DNA of 64,000 bases from Dermatophagoides farinae (Eukaryota; Arthropoda; Arachnida; Sarcoptiformes; Pyroglyphidae). The DNA lies in the NCBI RefSeq assembly GCF_024713945.1, contig NC_134677.1, positions 4,219,001 to 4,283,000 on the forward strand. Direction: 5' to 3'. Position numbers and translations under genes: made by a program. Position 1 is the stretch's first letter, and every line of letters starts with the position of its first letter. Shown here piece by piece: positions 52,161 to 64,000 of the stretch. The notes beneath the pieces are model-generated. The model was not told where the DNA came from. It searched no databases and saw only the letters and a program-made list of their open reading frames with translations.

Positions 52161-55100
52161 TAATTGGTTTTGATGAGAAAAAAAACAACCAAATAATAGC
52201 GAAAGCAAAAAAAGAGAAAAAGACAGAGAAAAAAAACGATAAAATTGATGCACCAATTAAAATGGCGCCAATTTGGTGGTGATGGTTTGCATAAAATTTT
52301 TAAATTCTCAATTTCATTTGACCAATGTAATTTGCGTGTAATAATGTGGCTGGCAAATTTTCAATGATGGTGATGATGTGATATGAACCTCGAAAGTATA
52401 AAGAATGACAACTAAAAAAAAAATCAGAACATTTCAATACTGTGCGTGTGTGGCTTTGAGAAATCTGAATACAACAACGACAATAATCATGATGATGATG
52501 ATGATGAGCATGACAATAAAGATATGTCACATGCATGAATATTTCTTTGTGTGTGTGTGTGTGTGTGAACATGTCACTTATCATCATGTTTATTCGCATC
52601 ATTTAATAGTGTATAAACTGCTATTGTATAATAATTGTTCAACTTCAAATATTCGTATGTGTGTGTGTGTGTGTTGGTGTGCTTATCACAACAATAATAA
52701 ATAAACAGCAGAATGAAAAGCACAAAAAAAATTTTGACAAATAAAATTATTATTATTATTATCATCATGTTCACAGTTGCAATTAATGCGTAAAACAATC
52801 ATTATATTTGTAAAGAATTTCAAATCTTTACCGTCATATTCAGCACATTCATACATAGTACTTATGAAAAGAAAAGATGTGTCGAAAAGAATCTGATCTG
52901 ATCTAAAGAAAATAAATTTTCATCATCATGAGTTCTTCATGTCTATTTCAGAATGAGGAATTCATTTACTACCAATATAAATGTGGAATTTCTTTTTCTA
53001 TACTGTTATTCTGACCAAGAAAAAAAATTGTCGATCAAAAATATTGGCAATCAAAAAGTAATCAAAATACACACACACACACACATAGAGTAGTAATTAG
53101 ATGAAAAAAATTTTTGTCCATACAGAAATCATCGTTTTTTTTGAATAAGATCCAAATGTAATAATTCAGAAAAAAAACAACAACAAATCGACAGCCAAAC
53201 TATGATGATGAAGTAAAAAAAAATTCATTATTACAGCAATAAAAAACAAAAATCATTTGATCATTTTTTTTTCTTTCATTCGCTATTTTTGGCTATTATA
53301 AAAAAAATTTTGGGCAATTTGAAATTTTTTTTTTTTGATTTTCATATATCAATTGAACAGATGATTTCAATGATTGAAATTGTTGTATTTTATTTTTCTC
53401 TTCACATCCCCAAAAAAATGATGATGATGATGAAACATAACTATAGCAATGTCGGCTTATCATATAGAAACATTTATTCATTTATTCTTAGCCCAAATAA
53501 TAACGATCATCATCATCATCATTATTATCAACAACGACGACGACGAAACACACACACAAAAAAAAAACTTGAATTTTATAACATAAACATAGACACAAAT
53601 GTTTCAGCAAACGAAAGGAAAAGAAAAAACAAATTTTTTTACATGTCGAAAAAAAACATTGAAATTCAAAAAAAAAAATATATAATAACAATATCAATAT
53701 CTTCATTTTGGAGAAAAATTTTTTTTCCTTATAAACAAAACACAAACAAACATTCATGAGAATTGTATATTGCCAATTTTTTTCAGAGAAAAAAAAACTA
53801 AAAGAAATATGCAATTGCAAACATTTTCCATAATAATAATAATAATAATAAAATACATATCATTCTATATCTAGAATAATGTTTTATGTCGATTTTTTTT
53901 CATTCGTTTGTGAAGAAGAAAAAAAACAACAACATAAACAACTTAATCATCCAATTCAAATGTTTCATGAAAAAAAATGACGATTTAATTTGTCATTTCA
54001 AATATATATTAAAAAAAATAGAAAGAATTTTGAAATCATAAAGGCGGAGATCAAGGAGAAGGAGGAACGATAATAATAATCAAATAAAAACGTTGATGAT
54101 GATGTGATTGTTTCAATGACAACCGAAACCGTATGTTACAGTTACAAAATCTCATCAAAAAAAAATTATATTAAGTTGAAAATGAAATCAAAAGAAAAAA
54201 AATTGATTCTTTTTCAATGATTTTTTTATTTATTTATTTCCCCATCTGTGTGTCTACATATATACAATTTAAATGGTCATTTATGATGCTGATACCGATA
54301 TTGAATCAAAATCGATAACGAGAAGAAGAAAAAAAAATTTCACAAGCCCGGATATATATCAATATTAATTATGTTCCCGACCTTTATAAATACATCAAAC
54401 AATGGTGAGCATATAACAACACAACAAAGTATAGAAACTAACATAAAGCATCACAATTCATTGTCATAGTATTGGAGACAATCTAAAGGTTCATAATGGA
54501 TGGTCATTAATCATTACGAATGAACCGGCAAGGGATCTATGTCCCAAATGATTTTTTTTTCTTCTTTCATATATACATCCACAATACATCAAACATATGC
54601 ATTTACCATTGTTCAGCAAAATTGTATATATATATACGACACTTTTTTTTATTCAGCCGTATAAGTCATCTTTAAATAAAAATGTAATTTATATCAATAT
54701 TAATAATACACACATACACGAATACAAACAAACAAACAAACAAAAAAAGCGACACATAATTTTAGAGTCCTATGGCTGTTATGATGATGTGAAGCTTTTC
54801 TTTTTTCATTATAATCATCATCATCATTATCACAGATCTAGATTTCAACAAAAAAAAAGATGGTTAAATGAACATTAGTCTAGTAAAAAAAAAATGAAAA
54901 AAAACCAATGAATGTGTATATAATATTAGAATGCTTGGACAGACAATGGACATAGACAATACAAATATATGTATCGAATGACCACCATAAATTGGCACCG
55001 TCAATTGAGTGTCGAAATATACATTTATTTATCCACATAAACACAAAAGAGCGATGTAACAATATATAATATGTATAAATAAAAGTGTGTCCAAGCAACA

Positions 55101-55520
55101 ACAAAAAAAAGATACTCATTCACATCATCATCATCACCATCATCATGATCATCGACAGCAGCATTTAACCCTCAGAAATGAGCAATAAATTATCAAAATG
55201 TCTCGTGTTAAAAAGATCCAGAGTATATCGTATCATGTCGTTATCTCGGTCATATGTGGTGTGTGTGTGTGTGTCTATATCTTGGCATGCTTCTTGTCTG
55301 TATTTGTGTGTGTGTGTGTATTATATTCTGCTTTTATTTCTGGATCACTAAAAAAAATGATGACAACAACCATATATATCGACCGACCAATTTATTAACG
55401 ACGACGACATATACACACACAAGAAGTGTTATGGATTCTCAATGTATGTATTTTTTTCGTTCATTCGAGTAGCCACCGGAATCGAACAATGTTTAACGGT
55501 AGCGATTATTGCTAAAGCTT

Positions 55521-55524
<4 letters not shown>

Positions 55525-55558
<34 letters not shown>
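55525..55558. repeat. (CT)n microsatellite
   Basis: About 17 CT units, with no nearby gene. Confidence 0.9.
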
Positions 55559-55560
<2 letters not shown>

Positions 55561-58075
55561 AATATACACATTTAGCCTCTCATTTTTCTCTTATTTTTTG
55601 TTTTGGCTAGATTGGTGGCAATGGTTTTTTCTTTTTTTTGCGTTTAAGGCAACCCGAAAATGGAAAGCTATTAACTGATGATGATGTGTTTGCCTGGGTC
55701 GCCTGGGTTGACTGGCAACGACTATAACACAACGATAAGTTGTCACATCGTATAAGTATGAAAAAAATAGAAATGAAAAAAAAATGAAAGAAAGAATGGA
55801 AGAGAAAAAATCCAAAGGTTTTTTTTTCATAAGGGGAGGAGGTGATCATCATCATAATTATTATTTATGATCTACTAAATGAAAAAGGCTATATTATGGC
55901 TATAGCCGTTGTCATTGGTGACAACCATTTTACCATGATGATGATGATGGCATACGAGAAAAATGTGTTTTTCTAGATGTTAGATTCTATATTATTATTA
56001 TTATCATTATCATCTATTAATATAAAATGTATTAAGGCATCAATTGATACTTGAAATTTAAGTGTGTGGTAGTCATAATGGCAATGACAATGAAAAAAAA
56101 TGATCATCTTCAATTTTTTTCAAAAATCATCAAACAGAACCAGATCTTGAAAAGTTTATTTTTTTCTGTTGCTTATTGTTTCTATCTGGTTCACTAAAAT
56201 TATTTTCATCATCGTCATTACATTCCGCTACAACCAACCAAACAATTAATCTGAAGCAAAGAGAAATTTTTTCTTGTTGAAGAGTTCAGATCATGATCTT
56301 CATGAAATTTTATGACCATCTTTAAGTTCTTCAACTTTATTTTTTTTCCATTTTTTTGGGGGGGAGGGAGACGAAAAAAAAATTGCCATCAATTTTTTTT
56401 TGTGTTTGTTTGTTTCTAGAATCATTGAATTCAACAACAATGATAAGTAAACATGATGATAAAACAAGTGAACAATTAACCCTTTTTTATTTTTCAAAGA
56501 TTTTCAATCTGTGTGTGTGTGTGTGTAGTTGAGTAATTAAAATACAATCAACATAAAGAAAAACCTAGAAGCCCATCACCATAACTTGGACTCAATTTTG
56601 AAAAAAAGGTCAACTTTGTCACATACACACACACTCGGTACTTGTCATTGAATAAATCATTTCACATATTTGAGAAAATTCTTTTTTTTTATTATAATAA
56701 ATAATTATCATCATCTTCATCATATGCATTTGAAAATTTTTTTTCGTTTTTTTTATGATCAAATAGAATGCATGAATAAACGGGTTAAATTTTTTTTTTG
56801 TTTTGTTTTTCATCTGGTTGTTGTGAACTTTTTTCAGTTTCATTCCCTTGTTTTTTTTGTAAAATTCATTCATTCATTTCATTTTTGTTCATGTCGAGCA
56901 TAAGATCTATGAACAATGAAGAAATGATAATGAAAAAAATGAAGAAAATAAGAGATACGGAAAGGAATTATTATTATCATTATTTTTATTATTGTTGTGA
57001 ATATTCTCTCGAGTCTATTTTCATTCCATTTCATTTTGAAAAATAGAATCATTTTCATAGTTTAGTTGTTCTCACAAACATACCGTCCCCCCTCACAAAA
57101 AAAATATCAGAAAAAAGCCCTTTTTCCACTATCATACAAAAAGTTAATCCTATAGTTCGTCTATAGTTTATATAGACGAATAGATGGAGAAAAAAAAATT
57201 ACAGACAAAATTTTTATGACGACAATTCTAGCGCCTCAATTCTTTTTTTTTCTTTTGGTATTATTATAGATTATTATTATTATATAATATTCATCTCTAC
57301 ATAAACATGAATTCTTTCGATTGTGATGAATCCACTGAATCCAAAATATATATATTTCAAAGCGCTTACCAATGTCAAAGTTGTTGCTATGATGATGGTA
57401 TATGAATCAGGAAAAATTTGTTATAACAAAAAAAAAGTTCTTGTTTTCTTCCCCTCTACACACTTATACGTGTATGATGATGATTTCATTGCCATAATTT
57501 GGATGTATCACACACACATACACGAAAAAGAGTATTTTCCATTTATTCATCCATAAACATATATATATGAATCTGGTGAATATAAATCTTCATAAATGTT
57601 ATATATGTGTGCACAAACATACATAGTGTGTGAATAACAATAATGGTCTTCATATGTATATGAATGGATTTTATGCTCATCATAGAGAGGGAGAAACAAA
57701 AATAATCTGGAACGAGTTTGAAACATTGACAACGAAATAAAAGAAAAAAAACAGGGTGAAGTGGACACACGCGTCGTATGTGACACGTTTTGACAATTGA
57801 ATCATTTTATTATTATTATTATTATCCATAGAATTGATAAAGCATAAAGAACAATAAGATTCATCATCATCGATTCTATCGCTTTCTAACAACTGTTTTT
57901 GAGGATTGAAAAAAAAGTTGTACAAAAAAAAATATTATAACATTGACAATTGACAACTCAATCAAATGAAGAATATTCAATGGTTAATATCACTTTACAC
58001 TGGGCTAATATCTACCAATGAAATGGACATGGTCATTCATAGATGGCATTGATGGTCCATTCAATAATGATTATA

Positions 58076-58274
58076 CAGTAATACCCCGCTTAACGCGGGG
58101 GTTACGTTCCAAAAATTCTGAGCGTTAAGCGAAACAGCGCTAAGCGGGGCTATCTTTACATAATGCATTTTTACCCTTCATATACAATGTAACAATGTAA
58201 TGCAATGTAGGGTAATTATACAGCGTTATATCGAATCAGCGCTAAACGGGGCAGCGTTAAGCGGGGTATGAGTG
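58076..58274. mobile_element. 199 bp MITE with 21 bp terminal inverted repeats
   Basis: TA flanks both sides. The left end CAGTAATACCCCGCTTAACG and the complement of the right end CACTCATACCCCGCTTAACG agree at 19 of 21 positions. The motifs GCGTTAAGCG, GCGCTAAGCGGGG and GCGCTAAACGGGG recur inside, so the element can fold on itself several ways. CAGT ends with a TA target are typical of pogo/Tigger-type (Tc1/mariner superfamily) elements. It has no coding capacity. It is the most GC-rich patch in the right half of the window. Confidence 0.85.
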
Positions 58275-59966
58275 TATATGCATAGGATGATAGATGATGA
58301 TCATTTGAGTCCATATACATACTTATTATATTTCGATAAAATGATGATAATAATAATAACTGACCATTGTTCATATAATAGTACGGTTCTATTGACAGAA
58401 TCCATTTTCCAAAATATCCATGTCCTTGTATTGCATTCATATTATTATTATTATTATGAATCACATTCTAATTGAAACTCAACAAAATATAACATGTGAA
58501 CAACGATCATGACGTTCGTTCATGAATGATGAATAATTTTCATGAATAGTAGTTTCCTTCTCCATCTGATAGAGAATATCTTAGTTTTTTCTTTGATACA
58601 AATTAATATATACACACACACACTTACACACAGGATGTGCAAATGCATTTTGCTTGTATGTAATATTCTACAACTCGCTCATACATACACAATTCATTCA
58701 TTCATTCATTTATTCAGCCAAACTGTCTTTATCAATCTATCTATCTTATTATTCCATCTTTTACTATACTTCAATATGATGAATTTTCATCCCTCATTCT
58801 TTCTTTCCCTATTAGCTTGTATTATATTAAACGTAATCGAAAAAAGATAATTTGTTGTTTTATTGATTAGTGACAGAAATGGAAAAAAAACTGTTCCATG
58901 CAGGAAAAAATGAGTCAACAAAAAAAAAACAGTGGAAAACCACCCCCCATTCCCCAAAAAAGAAAATAAAATAGGAAAGATGCTACATGTAGGAATCTAA
59001 TAACAAGTCTAAATGATGATGAACTACATATTAATGTGCCTGTATCCATATTGAGTATGCAAATAGAGCAAATATTCTCATTCGTACGAAAAAAATAAGT
59101 TCACTTTGAATTGAATGGAAAGAAAGTAGACATACATGATGAAACAAACATTATCATCATTTTTATTTTCATGCCAAAATTATGATGATGATGATTTCGA
59201 TGATGAAAACGATGAATCTAATCGAATTTAATCGAATTGAATGATGCAAAACGAATGAATGAATGAAATAGCAAAAAAAAACACAAGATGATGATTTGGG
59301 AGCAATTATTTTTTTTTCTCGAATATTTATACAATTGATGATGACTATGAAACTGATTGCTTTTGGCTTGGCTTTTCTTTTCTTTTTTTTGTGAATGTAA
59401 AAACCAATTCGATTGGACCGCAAATCACACAAACACACATCCAAATTGGAGAGAATTTTTTTTATTTTACCATAATAAAAAATACTTATATTAACTAATT
59501 TTTCTATTTTCTATTTACATTTATAATTTACATTTACGTTCATTTTTTTTCTATTTTTTGTAAATATGCTTGTTGTTGTTGTTGACTCATTTCTTAAATG
59601 TATGTTCCATATATATAAATAGTGAACAACATACAGACTAACAGACAGTAGCGAGAAATAAATTTTTTTTTTAGAATATTGGATAGAAAAAATGTGGATG
59701 GTATGCATATTATTATTATTTTTTATTATAAGCTTATTATTAAATTTGAATACACTACAATGTTTTTGTGTGTGTGTGTGTGACCAAACTTTCAAAGACC
59801 CGATGGGGAAAAAAACATTCGTATGCATTTAGTTTCATTATTATTATCACCATCATCATCGTCATCAATGGAAGAAGTTTAAATTGTGAAAAAAAAATTC
59901 TATTCTATTCCAGAATCGATAGAAGAATGACTGAATGAATTATGTTCAGGGTTTACTGTATGTATG

Positions 59967-59968
<2 letters not shown>

Positions 59969-60015
<47 letters not shown>
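59969..60015. repeat. (TG)n microsatellite
   Basis: About 23 TG units, the longest dinucleotide array in the window. Confidence 0.95.
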
Positions 60016-60018
<3 letters not shown>

Positions 60019-63000
60019 TACGCATATAAATCAAATAGTAATAGTAATACCAAATTTGTATTTAAATGAGCGAAAATGAATTGAACCAAATAGAAGGCAA
60101 ACACATAATAGACAAACTTTATTGAATGGAAATTTAAATACAAGTATAATTTGAGGTGCAATTATTATGATGTGATATATATATATTCAATATATTAATA
60201 ATGATAAACGTAGCTTATTGTAAAAAAAAATCTTTAAACGATTAAAATCGTGCTTTTTGTAAATTAAATTTTTTCAAAATAAACTTTGGAAAAAAAGGGG
60301 AAAATTGTCGACCTCAAATACAAACCTCAGCATCATTTTAAGGTGGAAAAAAAGGAAAGAGAATGAGAAAGGGAAAAAAGCAAATAAATGTAAAATTATT
60401 AAATTATTTCATCGTTCAATACAGCGTGTGCATACAATCATCATTTTCGGAAATTTATAATGAGAAAAACGAAACCATGATGATGATGATGATGATGAAC
60501 AGAGAGATCATATGTCATCAAAATCAAATTGATCGTATATTTCAAATGAAGAAAAAAAAATGTTTTATTTCATTGTATGTGTTTTTTTCTCGTTTTTGTT
60601 TGTTTGTTTGTTTATTCTGCTTTTTTTTATTTATTTAGTTATTTTTTTTTCATTTGCTCGTTGCTTGATTCATTTCAAATAATAAACTATATATATATAT
60701 TGAATAAATTCATTTACTACTAATGGTGGATGATGATGATGATGATGATGACAAAATTAGCTAAATAACGATTTTTGTTTGTTTGTTTGTTTCACTAGAA
60801 AGAGAAAAATATTCATGATGACGATGATGATCAAAGTTAATTTCAGACTAATTATTATATTATCATTATTATTTTAGGCGTCATCAGGTCGCCACCAATC
60901 ACAAACTCTTGTAATAAAGTGTATGTGTGTATGTATCATATGTTCATTTCAAATTCTCTTCTTTTTTAAAAAGCAAAAAAAAAAATATTTTATCTCAAAT
61001 AAATTCAATTTAAAATCATGGATGAAATGATGAAAAAATAAAAAAAAGTAGTCAATTGTGTATGTGTGTGTGTGAAGGAATTTTTGTTGTTGTTGTTGTT
61101 GTTCTGGATCATCAAATAGAAATGACCAAAAAGAGAGTGAGAATAAAAGAGTCGACAATAAAAACTGTCACTTAACGTATTGACTACCAAGATTTTTTGT
61201 GCCACTTGTCTATGGTCTTTTTTTTCCTATGGTGGTAGCCAATGAGTTAAATGCCATTCACTTGTGTATATGATGATTTTCATTCTTTATTTCAAATGAT
61301 CTCCCCCCCCAAAAAAAACACAACGAATGACTTGGTGGCACATTTTAACCTTTTTATTTTTATTCAATTTTAAAATTCAACAGAAAAAAAATAATGCAAT
61401 CTAAATGAAGACGACGACATATCGACCATCGATGATGATGATGATGGGATATTCAAACCGACCAGTCAACCATTTCATATCAAAGAAATGTATGATGGTA
61501 AAATCAGAATCTAACAGAAAAGAGTGAAAAAAAAATCCAGGCATAAGATATATCATCAATTTATTGCATCATAAAGCAAATTTATGACCCGTTTGTCAAT
61601 TGATCAAGAAGATGATGCAAATGATTCGTGTTACGTTTTTTTTTATATTTATATATGAATAGGAATACTTTGGGTCCACAAATGTGTTTTGTGTATGTGT
61701 ACCGTGTTAGTATCAAGTGAACCAAAGAATCGTTTAATCAGATTGTAGTTATTAAAATATCGAATAAAAACAAAAATAAAAAAAGGCACATTTGAAAGTT
61801 TTTTTTTCAGTGTTGATGATGTCGTTTTTTATAATAATAATATCATCATTACGCATGTATATTGCATAGGAAATAAAATACATTAAATGGATTTAATAAT
61901 CTGAATATAGTAATGAATCTGATATATGAATATGTATGTTATACAAGATATATGAGATGAGCAGAATAAATCTGTCTCCAGAGATCTCAAGAGAAGCAAA
62001 AAAAAGTGAAAAATGCATGATTGAACAATGTGAACGATGATGAAAATATTGAAGCTGAACTTTTTTTTGGGTGAAAGTTCCTTCGTTTTTTTCTCTTTTG
62101 TTTTGTTTTGTTTCAAATGTTCATTTTTTTCCAGCCAAATTATTGTTGTTCCATAATGTTAAATGTTCATCTATCACAATGATTATGACAATGAAAGTTT
62201 TTTTTTCATAATGCCATCATGTCATCAATGTTATTCAATGTGTATGTGTAGAATGTGTACACTAATTATAGATTTACAAAGTACAGATACAATAAACAAT
62301 ACACTTTGATATGAAAGAATTTCCAAAACGGCTACTTGAATTTTCTTTTTTCTTTTTCTGATTCTTACAATGATGATAATTATCCATTATGGACAGTCAT
62401 CATAATAATAATTGTTTACCATCATCATCATCATCATCATCATAATCGGTTTCTGGGTTAAGAGAAAAAAATGTTTGTCATTTGAGACATATTACGAACA
62501 GCTTAGAGGAAAAAAACTGGTCCAAACATTGATGACATGCGACGACAATGACGACGACGATGATGACGATGATGACACGAGCCATATAATTCATCAAGCC
62601 GGAATAAATTGTTTTCTAAGCTATGCTAAATGAATTTATAAATATAAGAATAGAGTAAAGAATTCAAAGCTAAAACTTTAGTCAACAAGCAAGAAAAAAA
62701 ATAATGTTTCCTGAAAGTTAAACTAACTGTACTTGGTACCACATACATGGCCGAATGATCGAAACATCAATGATGATGATGATGATCACATTCATTTCAT
62801 TTCTATACTGGACTTTTCATTGACATTTTCTGATTCTATACGGAAACTAACTATTAATAATAACAATTCATGTGTATGAAAAAAAATAAAACAAGAACAA
62901 TGAAATCAGAAGAAAAAATAAATAAATATATAGCAAATATAAAGGCAACCATTTTTTGCCATTAACGATACATAAATAATTTTAACAATGAACACAATCA

Positions 63001-64000
63001 TACAATGAATGACTTGTTCGTAGAGAAAGAGACAGCAAAAAAAAATGAGATTGTTGGATTTAGTTGTCAAATAATTATGTTTCTGGAACGCAAAACAACA
63101 ACAACAATTGTCGTTGTCAACAATGTCATCGTTGACAATTTTCAAACAATAATAATAATGACAACATCAAAAACGAGAAAACATATAAGTATAAATCATA
63201 TTATACATGTGGCATAAATCAGAGTCGGAAGAAATTTTCATGCTTGTTTTACCGATTATAACTTTCTTTCTAAAACGATAATCGTAATGGAGAAAATAGG
63301 AATGCCAAAAAAAAAATATGAAAAAGATTTACAGAAATCACTTATTTCAGGAAATAGTAACATCACAGAAATACAGTTTCGTGAATTTTGGTTAATTGAA
63401 ATCTTTTCTATACTGTATGGAAAATATATGGAAAAAAATCTAAAATTTGAACAATAATTTATCAAAAAAAAAAAAAAAAAAACAGAAACGATTTTCGGTA
63501 TCTGATTATATTCATTTATTTTCTTATATAAAATTCATTTCAATTCATACAAGAGTTTTTTTAAAATTATTTTTTTTTCTGCTAGAATGGCAATGAATTA
63601 TGATCAACATTTGAACATTATTATGGCGTCCCCATCATACACGATCTTTACAAGGTGAAAATTAGTTTTTCTTTTGAATACCTTTTTGATGTGTGGGTCT
63701 TGCTTTTCATACGAATAATATGAATGTTCATCATCGTCATTTTTTTTAATATTATTTTTTTTCGACACACACACACACACATGTACACACGCCCGATGAG
63801 ATCGTACATTGCCATCGAATTGAACGAATATCACGACTGAACGATTCATTCATTTGATTCTATTTGATGATAAATGCCAGAAAAATTAGCCCGTTCAACA
63901 TTCAACAAATCAAATTCATTCACACACACACACACACGATAAAGACACTGTGGAAAAACCTGTTCATATTTTTTTTCTTATTTTTCAATCATTTTTGGCC

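Larger units (their letters stand above)
48752..64000. other. Gene-poor right end, probably 5' flank or first intron of spalt
   Basis: Over 15 kb of simple-sequence AT-rich DNA with GT, CA, CT and GAT arrays and the 199 bp MITE. I searched the minus strand for a SALL-type start (a basic MSRRKQ-like peptide) and did not find one. A 43-base plus-strand patch at 60878-60920 has good splice signals but no partner exon. Confidence 0.4.

Noticed and set aside
55198-55398. ATG frame beginning MSRVKKIQSISYHV
   Set aside because: Considered as a small protein or SALL-like start, but it is on the wrong strand for spalt and soon runs into (GT)n-encoded Val/Cys repeats.
55465-55530. tRNA-like T-arm on the minus strand (GTTCGATTCCGGTGGCTAC)
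   Set aside because: No D-arm or anticodon arm can be formed upstream; that sequence is a CT/GA repeat, so no cloverleaf is possible.
55690-55725. GCCTGGGTCGCCTGGGTTG tandem repeat and collagen-like reading
   Set aside because: Only two imperfect copies and a very short frame; no gene structure around it.

Overview
The window is a strongly AT-rich stretch of animal nuclear DNA, packed with poly-A/poly-T runs, (GT)n, (CA)n and above all (GAT/ATC)n arrays. Three genes are clear: NOL10, a nucleoporin with the layout of POM121, and the zinc-finger gene spalt (SALL). Spalt is metazoan. Its 52-73 bp introns lie beside introns of several kilobases, and the A+T content is extreme. Together these suggest a small arthropod, most likely an acariform mite of the Dermatophagoides/Sarcoptes type. 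That placement is inference, not proof.

Layout. From about 19.0 kb down to 5.2 kb (minus strand), a set of small exons with mostly consistent splice sites and phases encodes a serine-rich, low-complexity protein with many RRxS-type motifs. I could not identify it, and its 3' end was not located securely. NOL10 (22886-25093, plus) is a single uninterrupted 735-codon reading frame. A GC-richer island near 27.0-27.2 kb looks like a promoter, perhaps bidirectional. It precedes the POM121-like gene (27219-30326, plus, one 57 bp intron). Convergent to this, spalt (minus) ends at 31595. Seven coding exons (31595-37294) and, after an intron of about 10.5 kb, a further upstream exon (47801-48751) join in a perfectly consistent phase into at least 2,093 residues. 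The true N-terminal exon was not found. From 48.8 to 64 kb I see no secure gene.

How the genes relate. NOL10 (ribosome biogenesis) and the POM121-like protein (nuclear pore membrane) are housekeeping functions. Spalt is a developmental repressor with a large, repeat-filled locus, as expected for a gene with extensive cis-regulation. They are neighbours rather than a pathway. I saw no operon-like cluster, virus, CRISPR array, or convincing tRNA or rRNA.

Mobile DNA consists of short, non-coding, TA-flanked elements with terminal inverted repeats: one 199 bp element at 58076-58274, and a second family with two full copies (3962-4088, 17634-17767) and one solo end (about 52130-52160).

Most notable for follow-up: a POM121-type nucleoporin in an apparent arthropod; its coding-like in-frame continuation beyond two TAA codons, each one C-to-T step from CAA, which restores one more FPFG motif; the very large spalt protein; and the same triplet repeat being read as poly-Ser, poly-His or poly-Asp in different exons.
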